NCBI GenBank assembly: GCA_037102815.1
Contig: BTPP01000003.1
Location: 3,782,001-3,846,000 of the forward strand
Source of the DNA: Neurospora intermedia
Taxonomy: Eukaryota; Ascomycota; Sordariomycetes; Sordariales; Sordariaceae
Direction of reading: 5' to 3'
DNA: 64,000 nt
The translations under genes were made by a program, and so were the position numbers. The notes below the pieces were generated by a model. That model did no database searches. It was not told where the DNA came from and saw only the letters and a program-made list of their open reading frames with translations. The stretch's first letter is position 1. Each line of letters opens with the position of its first letter. This document shows, piece by piece, positions 46,405 through 56,765 of this stretch.

Positions 46405-47418
46405 TCACCAGAACCCGCGGTACGGACTCGACTCTGTCGACCGAAAATATTCCGACCACCCACTTCCAGCGCGAGAATCTGGTGATCGTGGCGACCGAAT
46501 TGGAATATCATCGCTCGCGTAACTCGTGAATCGACGATTATCCTGGTACCTGCCTGTATTTCTGCGCGGTGGGGAGGGACTAGGGCCACTCGAAATCCCA
46601 GAGCGTCTACTTCCAAGGCTGTCATCGTATCTGTACGACCGATGGCCGGATGGGTTGTTCTGTTGGCGCGGGGGAGGCGACGATATCCAGCTCCTCCGGA
46701 CAGGAGACGGCGGTCTAAACACCCGAGCCGACCGACTCCATCCCCGATCGTGGCCCGGACTGCTCCAGAATGATCCCTGCGTTCGAGTTGGTGAAGGCGA
46801 ATACCCCCTACGAACCGGACTGCGCCCGCGGCGGGCATATCTCACTTCGCCGCTATAATCGGAACTGCTTTCTGAGCGGCGAGCCCCCGAGTTGTCGTAT
46901 GTGAATGATGCCGGCGGTGTCTGGATCCTAGAACGACCGTGCCGATCCGATCCTCGCAGCGCTGCGTTGAAGCCATAGCCACTGAATCGCGCAGGACCTC
47001 TTGTAGCACTGTCACTCCACTGGTCGGAATAGTCGGCATCATAGCCCGAGTCGTCGAGAATTCTTATTGAGCCGCGCGGTCTTGTAGGACTATCGATGAA
47101 GGATGATTGGCCGTGGGTCACATCAGCGGGACGTCTCGGTTGCGGATAATAGAAGGCACTCGAGGGTTGACGGTAGCCTACTGTCCATCGGGTAGGGCTA
47201 TATGGGGACTCGGCCCTGGTGTTTCTGTAGTACAGGTCAGGAGAGGATTGGTACCTGTCCCAGTCACGGTCATGACTGGGAACGGTGAAACCCGAATAAG
47301 CGAAGCGTCTCGACATTGGCGTGAAATTTGGCGCTGAAGTCAGTATTGGGTGTGCTTTGGATTGGTGGCCTACAGATTCGCCAGAACTGTTTGGTGTTGT
47401 CCAGGCATACAGCGTCAT
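46405..47418 (-). CDS. Arg/Ser/Tyr-rich disordered protein ending in GFW
   Basis: The frame has 337 codons. A better start may be the ATG at 47316 (MSRRFAYSGFTVPSHDRDW; 303 aa). The upstream part contains an intron-like GTAGGC ... CTGACTTCAG whose removal would break the frame, so it may be leader. The protein is full of RS, RSP, YSPT and SGYD segments (GRSPVRRGYSPSPTR, RVFRPPSPVRRSW), as in phase-separating or RNA-associated disordered proteins. The end, GSGWSEYFRSTESSPYRGFW, has aromatic residues at regular spacing. No domain is recognised. It is the first of four such genes to 52.9 kb. Confidence 0.65.
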   Translation of the reverse strand: MTLYAWTTPNSSGESVGHQSKAHPILTSAPNFTPMSRRFAYSGFTVPSHDRDWDRYQSSPDLYYRNTRAESPYSPTRWTVGYRQPSSAFYYPQPRRPADVTHGQSSFIDSPTRPRGSIRILDDSGYDADYSDQWSDSATRGPARFSGYGFNAALRGSDRHGRSRIQTPPASFTYDNSGARRSESSSDYSGEVRYARRGRSPVRRGYSPSPTRTQGSFWSSPGHDRGWSRSARVFRPPSPVRRSWISSPPPRQQNNPSGHRSYRYDDSLGSRRSGISSGPSPSPPRRNTGRYQDNRRFTSYASDDIPIRSPRSPDSRAGSGWSEYFRSTESSPYRGFW

Positions 47419-48525
47419 TTCCTGGCAGGCTTACACCCGTTTTTATATTTTGCGAGAGAGAGAAGCGTAGTGCCTCGACAGTCATTCTCTCGAAGCTAAT
47501 TGTTCAGGCTTCTATCGGAAAGCAAAGCATTGATCGTAGGTTTGCGGCTTCGCAATTCGGACGAGTGTCCATGCTTTTCACTCACGCATTACCTTTACCA
47601 CTTCGTCTTTCCTGCTATGGGCCACGGAAGTTGTCGAGTCCATCATCGACAGAGACTAAGAGTCGCCTTGATCAAAAAGTTTTGCCACACAGTGTTTGAC
47701 GACTCATCAAACCCTCGCGTCTTTGAAGTGACGCTAGATCGAGACTATCAGAATCATCAATCCGGATTGCCATACGCACAAGAACTGTTCTCAGGACCTC
47801 ACGAGTATCTATAACCACCATTGTCTTTTACTGAACCTTATTTTCCCAAGTTGGGACAGTCATAAGTCTTCCATAAAACAGTTCGACTGCGATGGTGCAA
47901 GTGTCTAGAAGTTACACTCCCTGAAAAATGTTGACATCTGACACTCATGGTTTTGTCGCCACGCTTTTCATATCAATTCCTTAAAGTCACAACAAAAAGA
48001 TGTCGTTTCTACTGCTCATTTTGAAACAACACTACGACCTGGCGCATAGTGACACCCGTCTACAATTCCCGTGATCTCCCTACCAACTGACCCTGCCACG
48101 TAACGAAGAAAGACACTCGAGCCGCCAAATTTAACATCATCCAGTCTCAACTAATGACCCTTGCCCATCAGATCCATTGTCCATCATGGTACATAAGGTA
48201 GGTACCGAGAATTCTTTCTGCAAAGAATTCATCCGATCCAAGCCCGCATGATCGGTGAAATGCGGATATTTAGAGCTTCTCGCGTTGATGGAGACAAGCG
48301 CTCCCACTCTTTGTCGCTGAGAACTGCGCACGATTCATTCCTTGCCTTTGGTTGAGCCTACCAGTATGTCCAAGAATTGTTTATCTTTGACCGTTGTTCC
48401 GAAAATTGGAACTTTTCAACCCACGTACGTGTCGAAAACCGCTCTGAATGGGTGGTGCGTCGCCGTGGGTTCTGGGCCTCAAGTACAAGTTAGTGAGAAG
48501 AGGCGACAGCATTGAGATAGACAAC
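47419..48525. other. intergenic region
   Basis: No assigned gene. A plus-strand frame at 47500-47814 ends with a charged segment (RQRLRVALIKKFCHTVFDD) but lacks support. A TAGGTACC motif lies at about 48200. Confidence 0.4.
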
Positions 48526-49324
48526 CTACTCATATCTTGGCTCAACAAAAGGTCCGGGGATGCTTCCCAAAGGGCGTCCACGTCTTGGTCGCCAATGGTC
48601 GACTCTGTCATAACGATCATCTACCTGGTATGTGGCTCCCGGGAGGGTTCTGTAGGGTACTCTGACCTTGGTTCCAGGGCCATGTAGCGTTTCGAATTGC
48701 CCGCTGTGAGTGCAATTGGGTGGGGAGATAGGTTCTTCGCTTGGGCTTGACGGTGACGCGGCTGGCTTGTTGTTCTTTGTGAACCTCTCGCGTTGCTTCT
48801 CGTCATAATTTGAAATGTCATAGTTCGTAAAATTTCCTGGCTTTTCTTCCTGGAGTTTCGTGCTTACAACATTAGCCGCATCTCCGCTGGGTCGTGCTGC
48901 CGCCGGGCCATAAGAGCCGTTTTTCCAACTGAGATCATTTTCTTTAGTAAGCTTCTACATTACACTTGCTCAATTCACAGCTTGTGACGTACTCAGCATC
49001 GCCGCTCGTTTTCCGCCCGTCGTTCATGCTCTCGATATCGTGTGGGTACTCGTAAGAAGATCCGTCCTCGTCTTCCATGTTGCACGGGGAATGGTCGTCA
49101 TAGTCACCAGATCCATATATAACCCATTCCATTTCGGGAGGAGCAGTAGAGTTGGGTGAAGGCTCGCTTTGGGATGGCCTTTGCTGGTTTATCTCATGTT
49201 CGCGGAGGTCCTGGCAACTAGGGACTTGACCAGCATCATACTTTTGCATTTCCATATGGTTGTTCCGTAAAACTAGTTGGCCACTACTAGAAGATTCATA
49301 ACGTGACTGGTCTCTTTCGTTCAT
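48526..49324 (-). CDS. acidic-to-basic disordered protein, two exons
   Basis: Exons 49324-48993 and 48928-48526 give 244 aa. Intron signals are GTACGT, branch TTACTAA and acceptor TCTCAG. Exon 2 has no early ATG, which hides it, but it stays open for 134 codons in the phase the splice requires. The N-terminal half is acidic (MNERDQSRYESSSSG, PEMEWVIYGSGDYDDHSP, NMEDEDGSSYEYPHDIES). The C-terminal half is mixed and basic (DISNYDEKQRERFTKNNKP, RYDRVDHWRPRRGRPLGS), ending FVEPRYE. A third exon is possible: GTAGGT directly overlaps the stop, with branch CACTAAC and acceptor GGCCCAG, adding about 18 residues. No family recognised. Confidence 0.6.
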
Positions 49325-50377
49325 TCTGAGTACTGTTTTCTGGCTGTACTGGGCGTTGCTTGTTTATAATAGACTTGATGATGGTCGATGAGGAAGCAAG
49401 GAGCAAACTGAATCTGTAAAGGGAAGTAATGAGCAAAGTTGCCGATGTATTTGGTGGTATGTGTCAAATGGCAGCTCAGATAGTCGTCAGCGTCAGAAGT
49501 CGTTGTTCTTATACTTCCACGAGGGCCTTCAGAAGCAGCAATGGGTGGGCATCGTCACGAGACACTCCTCGAACATTCAATATCGAGACAGTGAAGTGAA
49601 TTGATCAGAAGGCCTATTCATCACTTTCACAAAGACTCAGTAAGCGCCTATAAGCCAACCATGTCTTTGGTGATATGCTATTTGAAAACTGAAGCTGCTC
49701 GAAATCGAGGCGTTCGGCGGCTAACTATCTCATCCACGGCCAGGAGGTATTGAAGCATGATCAGCATTTACTTCCAGACTGAAAGAGGGTAGAACTCATA
49801 GAAAACTTACCGAACTCTGTTGTCTTCCACCGTGTTGATCGCCTTCCTCAAGAACCGAAGGTCGCTATTTATCGCCAAGTGTATCATGTACTGCCTGATT
49901 TAACATCCGACGCGATCCCCGATCCGTGGGCGAGGGCTGACGGCAAGCTAGGTTCTTGAAGTTATCCGCTCATTGCTCTATTTTAGTGCTTCATAGAGTC
50001 TCGACTTGGAGCATCAACCGCCATGGAGTGTGTTTGTACCCGTCAAACGCTGGGCGAAAGACAAAGGTTCGTCTGTTGGTTCCATACGCGAGCATGGCCA
50101 CCCAACACCAACCGCGCGATCCCGATAGTACGGCTCATGACGCTCTTGTATGTTACCCAACAAATGGTGCATATGATGTCTGGTCTTGCCAGAGTGTCTG
50201 CATCGGGATTTCGAAAACTTGACTTGCCAAGGCCGCGTCAACAAATGAGGAAAGTTGAGGAGAGATAGCGCAGTGTTAGCATCTTATCCTAGCTCCTCTA
50301 GATTTTGCCGGGACTCCGTTAGTGCCTCATCTCATTCCAGCGGGAGTTTCTTTTCCCAGGTTGACGCGTGAAAATCG
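49325..50377. other. intergenic region
   Basis: No convincing gene. It contains the promoter of the two-exon gene to its left. Confidence 0.45.

Positions 50378-50429
<52 letters not shown>
50378..50429. repeat. A52 homopolymer followed by purine tract
   Basis: Fifty-two consecutive A, followed by about 55 bp of almost pure purine (GGAGAGAAAGAAGGAGAG ...). It lies 250 bp past the 3' end of the next minus-strand gene. Confidence 0.9.
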
Positions 50430-50431
<2 letters not shown>

Positions 50432-50677
50432 AGAGAAAGAAGGAGAGAAAGGAAAAATGAAAACAGAAAAGAAAAAGCAGCCAAAGTCAAAGTGAATACG
50501 TTTCTTAAAGCATCAGCGCGCGGATGTAGGTGCATGTGATTCTGATTATTCCTACCCTCTGCTGTCCATTTTAACCCAGCGCTTCCTCGATCAACACTCC
50601 CCATGAACCCACTATCGAAGATATTCCTTCCTTCATGACATCCTTAACATCCAATTGATTCCTTTGTCTACCACCCT
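50430..50677. other. 3' flank of the Arg/Glu-rich gene
   Basis: Purine-rich at its left end, otherwise featureless. Confidence 0.4.
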
Positions 50678-51338
50678 CTACCAATCGAAAAGCTTCTCCA
50701 ATCCGTCCCACAATCGCGAAGCTCGACTCCTCCTCCGACCACCGCCATCGCCGCGGCCGGAAGATCCACCCCGACGTCCCCTCTCATACTCGTTTTCTCT
50801 TCTCTTTCTCTCCCGTGAAGCTTCTATCCGACGTCTTTCCCTTTCCCTGGCCCTCTCGATCTCCCTCTCCATTCTTCTGTCCATTTCCTTGTCCCCACGA
50901 TAATAACCACGATATCTAATATCATCGTTTGTCGCGGCTCTTGACTCTGGTCTTCGGTACGCTCTCGAAGTCGGAGCTGGTAACGGCGATAGTTGTCTTC
51001 TTCTCTCGTCAAACCCTGAAGGACCGTAACGATCAAACTCGGTTTCGAGTGGCCGAGAGCGAAGGGGACGGTATCTTTCAGGGGAGCGCCCCTGGGGCCG
51101 TTGAGGTTCTTGCGCGCGATAGAGGTTGGGCTCTTCTGTCCATGGACGGGTGCGTTCTTCCCTACATACATGTCAGGTTCGGGGCCTTTTTTTGGTGGGA
51201 ATTAATCAACACGTACCATCCTGGCACGCTGCTATGCGGCATGCGTGCCCTGCGAAGCATTTCTTGATCTGGATTCGGCCAGGGAGGATCAAATTCACCC
51301 CAGTAAGGATTGGGGGATGGCTGTCTTCGTGAGCCCAT
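50678..51338 (-). CDS. Arg/Glu-rich coiled protein ending LFDW, two exons
   Basis: Exons 51338-51217 and 51161-50678 give 201 aa; the intron has GTACGT, CTGAC and TATGTAG. The start MGSRRQPSPNPYWGEFD is followed by Trp- and Pro-rich sequence (PPWPNPDQEML, VPGWEERTRPWTEEPN). Then comes an Arg/Tyr/Pro segment and a single long charged helix of Arg and Glu (MDRRMEREIERARERERRRI), a Gly/Arg patch (GGSSGRGDGGGRRRSR), and the tail LWDGLEKLFDW. The middle part appears in scattered frames, but only the spliced reading joins them. No family recognised. Confidence 0.65.
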
Positions 51339-51959
51339 GACTGAGACTATATGTTGTTAATATCTTCAGATTTGCTGCGAATGGGTGCTTCCACTGATGG
51401 TGGGCTTTCTTTCTTTGACTGGTTCCAAGACCACGCCTTTGCTGAGGAGTTCCTGAAACTTAAATATACACTTAGTAGTGACGAATATCAGGACCACTTC
51501 GCAAGATTAATCACCGAGCGAGTGACAAAGATGCTTGTCCATAGTTCTTCTCAACAAAATCAGGTTTCACGAGCTGTTTGTGGTCCGGTAACTTCACTTT
51601 GCTCCTGACCCATCCCTCCAGCCAGCCATTGATTGTGAATCGTGAGAAGAAGACATCGGGGGAGCCATTGTGTGGGCTTTCCTTCGGTCTTGATAGCCAG
51701 CAAACATTCGATGACCACCATGGAATTCACCGGAGATATCCACGTCAAACGATTTGTACAATTCGCAATAAATACCCTTCACAGACTCCCAGAAAAATTT
51801 TTTTCGAGTGGCGGACAAACCATATAAAAGCACCCCATCCTCAAACTCTTCCCTACAGGAAAAAAAAAAAAAAAACTTTCACAAAATCAACAGACCCCAT
51901 TCAGTAAACCTACAGAAACACGCAAGAACCTCACAAGCAGACCAAGAACGCAGGTCAAT
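51339..51959. other. divergent intergenic region
   Basis: Between two disordered-protein genes facing away from each other. A plus-strand frame at 51351-51608 reads partly like protein (GGLSFFDWFQDHAFAEEF, EYQDHFARLITERVTKML) and could be a small gene; unassigned. The right part holds the promoter and an A15 run near 51861. Confidence 0.4.
51822..51829 (+). promoter_or_regulatory. TATA box of the Gly/Ser/Tyr-rich gene
   Basis: TATAAAAG 131 bp before the ATG at 51960, leaving room for a normal leader. Confidence 0.55.
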
Positions 51960-52868
51960 ATGTCCTACTCAGGCTCCCGCTACCGCCCCTCCGGGCGCCA
52001 GGTACCTGCACCCAATGACTCCCGATCAAGACGTAAGCCTTTCCACCCTTTCCGTCCCCATCTTCCAAATCTCTACGAGCAATCCGCTGACCCAGACAAC
52101 TATCAAGATTCAGCGTCGTCACGCTACAACACCCCCAGCAGAACCCCCCAGCCCGCCGCCGGCAGCGGCCCCGGTCACGGCGGCGATAGTAGGGCTCGCT
52201 CCTTCCCCGCAGATGAGTACCTCGCCTACAGCTCCGACGACGACGATGACGGCAGCGACTTCTACCGCCGCTCATCCGGCAGAGCCCCTGGTAGAGCCCC
52301 TGGCGGTGGCAGTAGCCGTGGCTACAACCACGATGGCTACGACGATGGCTACGACGGTGACTCCGACCGCGGTTACAGCCAAGGCGGTGGTAGATCTCAT
52401 CAGTCATCCCGCGCTTCCGTTGCTCCCCGAGATGATCGCCACTACGGTCACGGCGGCCCTTCTTCTTCTTCTTCTTCCCACCGGGACGAACAGCGCTACT
52501 ACGCTCCCGGCGGCTCAAGCAGCTCTGGCCGACACCGTCCCCATGACCGTGACTATGGCCACGATTCAGGACCAAGTCCTTCTTCACGTCACCGTGACGA
52601 CGATATGCGCAGAGGAGACCCGAGAGCGCCGATGGAGCGTGGCATTTCAGGTCACGAGGGTCGGCGCGAGATACCCTTTCGCTATGTGAGCCCTTTTGAG
52701 CTGGGTCTCGCCGGCGGATCGAGAGAGCGTGGTGGTGGCAGGGGTCACCAAGACTCCTCTGGGGAAGATTGGAACATTCCGTCGTATTCCCGTCATGGGC
52801 GTTCGAGTGGGAGGGATGATGAATGGTTTTCTGATGGAGAGTCCGATTGGAGTGATGGCTTCTGGTGA
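51960..52868 (+). CDS. Gly/Ser/Tyr/Asp-rich disordered protein ending in GFW
   Basis: Single exon of 302 aa starting MSYSGSRYRPSGRQ. It is almost wholly disordered: an acidic patch (YSSDDDDDGSDFYRRSSG), Gly/Tyr/Asp repeats (GYNHDGYDDGYDGDSDRGYS), poly-Ser, and His/Arg/Asp stretches (RHRPHDRDYGHDSG). A more ordered segment (REIPFRYVSPFELGLAGG) precedes the end, DDEWFSDGESDWSDGFW. The GFW terminus and RY/SG repeats recall the gene at 46.4 kb, which suggests distant relationship or shared constraint. A 293-codon overlapping frame and a 210-codon antisense frame are by-products of the repetitive sequence. Function unknown. Confidence 0.75.
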   Translation: MSYSGSRYRPSGRQVPAPNDSRSRRKPFHPFRPHLPNLYEQSADPDNYQDSASSRYNTPSRTPQPAAGSGPGHGGDSRARSFPADEYLAYSSDDDDDGSDFYRRSSGRAPGRAPGGGSSRGYNHDGYDDGYDGDSDRGYSQGGGRSHQSSRASVAPRDDRHYGHGGPSSSSSSHRDEQRYYAPGGSSSSGRHRPHDRDYGHDSGPSPSSRHRDDDMRRGDPRAPMERGISGHEGRREIPFRYVSPFELGLAGGSRERGGGRGHQDSSGEDWNIPSYSRHGRSSGRDDEWFSDGESDWSDGFW

Positions 52869-53148
52869 GGAGACGGGACAGATGGGCGCAATGTGTGGCA
52901 TGGCTAGAGGTGCCTGCCTCTAGGTAAGGGAAGAAAGGGAAATTTCGAGATGTAGAAATGTAGGAAGTCCGGGAGAAGTACAGAAGAAGGAATCATAGTG
53001 GGAAGAGGGCACATTTTAAACAACAAATGGAATGGTGTTTGATGAGATCGATGCTTTGTGTGATCCAGTTCTTTGATGAGGAGACGATTATCGCTTTTTA
53101 TATTATCCAGGAACACTACTGATTACTATTGAATGTCCTTACCACCGA

Positions 53149-56100
53149 CTATTTGATGGTGATATGCTGGACCGCGGTAAGCCACTTTTGCTCGTCCGTC
53201 CTGTAAAGGCAAGTTGTTAGTATCATCAGAACCGGGTATCGATATGACACAGGAAAGGTAACTCACTTGTCAAACTTCAACAATTTGCCCAACACCGGCA
53301 CCAGTTGTGCACGTAACCTATTATCCTTCTGCTCCAGGAACTGCAGCAAGATGGTCTTCAGGTACATGGCATCGGGCGTGGCGTTCGCAGACGCGATCGA
53401 GTTTGACCTCGCCGAGTCCACGGAGCCCCTGCTTCCACTACCTGCCAGACTGGTCATGCTTGCCAGCTTGGTCTGTACCGTCTTGAGTTCCTTCTGCACC
53501 TTGTCGTATCTGAGCCGATAATCATCCACGGCTCTTCTGAGCTCAGCGTTTTTCTTCTCCGTTTCCCGGACAAGGAGTTCGCTAGCGTCGAGGGTACTCC
53601 TAAGGTTCGACACCGTTTGCCGCATCTCCTCGACTTCAGCATTGGATCTCTCTTCGACGCTCTCCAGCTCATCCCTGCGCTTCTTCCACTCCTTCTCCCT
53701 GTGCTCGAGTTCGTCCTTCTCGCTTGCTAAGCTCTTGACCTCTCTCTCAAGATCACGTACCTTTTGCTTGAGCTCCTCCGTCTCTCGAGACTTGCGGCGA
53801 GCCAGCGCGCTAGTCTCCTCCTCGATACGATCTCTCTCTTCCACCGCTGCCTCCATCTTGGCGCGCATGTCACGGACCTTGCTGTCCGCACGCTCATCCA
53901 CATCCTGAAGAAGACGACGCATCGTTTCAGCCTCGCGGGTGCGCTCGCTGAGCATCTTCCTCGTCTCGGCCAGTTCCTCATCCAAGCTCTCGCATTGATC
54001 CTGTGCCTCCTTCAACTGGATGCTCAGCTCGGCTGTCTGGTCGCGCATGCTGCCGAGCAGGTTCTGGGCGCTAGTGTATTGGCTGCTCTTGAGTTGGACT
54101 TCCTCCCGCATCATGTCACCCTCCTTTCTAAGGCGATTGACCTCTTCCTCCAGCTCGCGGATGCGCGGGCGAAGCTTATTGGCTTCCTCTTGCACGCGCT
54201 GCAGTTCCCGGGCGGTCTTCTCTTCACGTGCGGCAATCTCGATCTTCTCTGCCTCAGACCTGCGAAGGTCCCGACCAAGAACCCGCTTCTCATCCTCGAG
54301 CTTGAGACGTGCGTTTGTCTCCTGACCAACCTTGTCGTGGAGAGCCTTGATCTCACCATCACGATCAGCGGCGAGACGCTGGGCACGGACAAGATCAGCC
54401 TTCAAGTCTTTCTCGCGCTTCTCGAGATTGCGAAGGTCCGCGTTCCGCGCCGCAAGTTCCTCGCGTACCGTCTTGAGCGTGGCAGCCTCCTGCCGAAGCG
54501 ACTTGAGCTCAGGTTGAGCCTTTTGCAGAACCTCGCGCAGGTCAGTGAGATCCTTGTACCTGCTTTGGGCGAGCTGCTGGGCGGCGGCAAGGTCAGACTG
54601 GAGAGTCTGCGACTTTTGCTTGAGGTCGTCAAATTCCTGACGGAGCGATTCGTGCTCTGACTGAAGCTTGGTATTGGTTTGAGCGGCTGAAGCGGCTGCC
54701 TCCACCTCCTTTTCAAGCTCATCAATCCGGGCCTTCAGCTCCTTCTTCTCCTGCTCCAGCTCCTTCAGACGTTGCTTGGTTTCGACATGCTCGAAACCGA
54801 TCTCCTTGAGACTGTCTTGCAAGTTCTCAATCTCCTCACGGAGGTCCTCTTCAGTCTTGCGTTGCTTGGCAAGACGCTCGATACGCTGATCCTTGTCAGC
54901 GAGCTCTTCTTGCAAGCGGGCAAGCTCTTCCTTCAAGCGGGCCTGCTCGGCCTGGAGCTCTGCCGTGAGCTCTGCCGTCGCAGGACCTTCAGCGGGTTCT
55001 GTGGCTGGCTGATCCTCGGTGGCGGTAGGCTCTGGAGCAGTGGCTGCTGGCGTCACCGAAGCCCCACCCTTCTTCTTCTTCTTGTTGTTCTTCTTCTTGC
55101 TCAAGGATGCGGGTTGCGTAGGGGTAGAAGGCGTGGGTGGTGCTGTAGTAACGGCGGCAGCAGGGGCAGTAGTGAGCGTAGGGGTGGACTTGATCTTCTT
55201 CTCCAACTCGTCAATCTTGGCCTCGTCGTCAGCCTTGGCCTTCTTGAGAGTCTCAATCTCCGAAGTCAAGCCTTCAATCTTGGCATCTAGGGTGGACTTG
55301 GCTTCGGTAACCTTTGTAAGTTCAGACTGAAGCTCCTCGGCCTTAGATTCCGAAACAGCAAGCTTGGCAGCCTTTTCCTTTAGTCCCGCAGAACCTTCTT
55401 CCTTCTCCTTCTGCAGTTGGGTCTCAACCTCCTTGAGTTGCGACTGCGTCTTTGTCAGACGCTCCGTCAAGGATTCAATCTCAGCCTTCCTGGCTTCAAG
55501 CTGCGTCTCAATTGAAGCCTTGACTGCCGCAGCATCTCTAGCTTCACTGAGTTCGCTACTAGCCCTTTCAAGGCTCTCGGCGAGACCGGCGCTATGGTCT
55601 TTGGCTGTCACCAGCTCTTCCTTCAGTGTCTTGACCTCATCCTGCAACTTTTCGACCTCGGCGGTTTTGGTCTTTAGCGCAGTCTGTAGCTCCTGAACTT
55701 CCTTAGTCTCGTCGCTCTTAACTTCGGGTGCCTCCTGCTTGTCGTCGGTCTTCTCATCCGGAGTCTTCTCGGCACTAGCCTCTGCATCCTTGGCGTCCTT
55801 CGCTGCGGCAGCTTCGGCTTGTGCAGCCTTGAGAGCAGCGATCTCCTCTCTCAGCGCAGCAGCCTCCTTATCGGCTTCCTCTGCCTTCTTCTTGAAGATG
55901 TCTTTCTCGCCGGATACGCGCTTGAGCTCATCCATAACCATATCGCCCTTCAGATTCAGCTGATTTAGGTACTCAATCAATGCTTCGGGATCCTTAATCG
56001 AAGTCAAGGGGGTATTTTCTCTGAGTGCCTTTTCGAACGGTTCGATGGAAGTTGCACGGCCGTGGGCAATCCGGTAAGATCGCAGAAGCTCTGCCAAACT

Positions 56101-56765
56101 GGTTAGTGCATGCGTTCTGCACTGCTGCAGTATCAAAGGAGCACGGACCTGGGTATGTCTTTTCCAGCTTATCCAACTTCCTCAACCTTACCCGGATCTC
56201 TGGCGAGAGCTCAGCGGTGGTAGAAGGCGTGGTTGTCCCCGATCTTGCTGTCTGCCCTGCGGGAGACTTGTTGACGCTTGACCTATCTCCATTCTGTAGC
56301 GGGTCCGTCCCTTCTTTGACGGGTTCGGTATTGCTGGCCGGCTTTTCAGTATCCTTGCCCTTTCCTTCCTTGTCCGTCGAGACAGGTGTGCCAATACGGG
56401 TTGGGGTGTTGCTCTCGTCTGTATCATCGATCACGAAGGCGGCCTCGAAGACGGCAGGGTCGGAAGTGGTGACGGTTCCATCGGCGGACATGTCTTGGCT
56501 TAGATTGTTCGAAGGTCGAGGTCTCCTGGACGCTTGTGTCCCGGCAGCACTCGAGGTCCGCGACAAAGAGCTCGAGTTTCGTACGTGAGAACTGCCAGGA
56601 GCACCGCCTTCGAGGGCTGCTCTCGCCCTAGCCTGCTCTTCCGCAATGGTGCGGTCGATGGCACCCTTGATTCTCTGTGAAAACCACGGCATGCTTAGAA
56701 CCTGTCGAGGCCATACCAGTGGTGTAGCTAGTCAAGAAGGGAGGTGATACGCGTACCTGCAACAT
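53149..56765 (-). CDS. GRIP-domain golgin (Imh1/golgin-245 type)
   Basis: Exons 56765-56757, 56674-56149, 56090-53267 and 53200-53149 give 1136 aa. The first coding exon is only 9 nt (ATG-TTG-CAG before GTACGC), so the protein opens MLQRIKGAIDRTIAEEQARA. An unspliced alternative start at 56692 (MPWFSQRIKG) is less likely. Residues up to about 170 are disordered, then LLRSYRIAHGRATSIEPFEK leads into some 800 residues of coiled coil with a Lys-rich Pro/Thr break. The C-terminal GRIP domain, DAMYLKTILLQFLEQKDNRL ... KFDKTDEQKWLTAVQ, is completed only by the last exon. Its Tyr is the residue that binds Arl1-GTP, recruiting such proteins to the trans-Golgi to tether vesicles (family knowledge). 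Confidence 0.92.

Noticed and set aside
47500-47814. 104-codon plus-strand frame
   Set aside because: Partly charged and protein-like, but with no neighbouring exon, signal or domain to support it.
51808-52689. 293-codon plus-strand frame overlapping the Gly/Ser/Tyr-rich gene, and a 210-codon antisense frame
   Set aside because: Both are low-complexity Thr/Ala- or Arg-rich translations of the same repetitive codons. The chosen frame has the TATA box, start context and ordered segments.
53764-54660. 298-codon plus-strand frame inside the golgin gene
   Set aside because: It is the Leu-rich antisense of a Glu/Lys-rich coiled coil, a common artefact.
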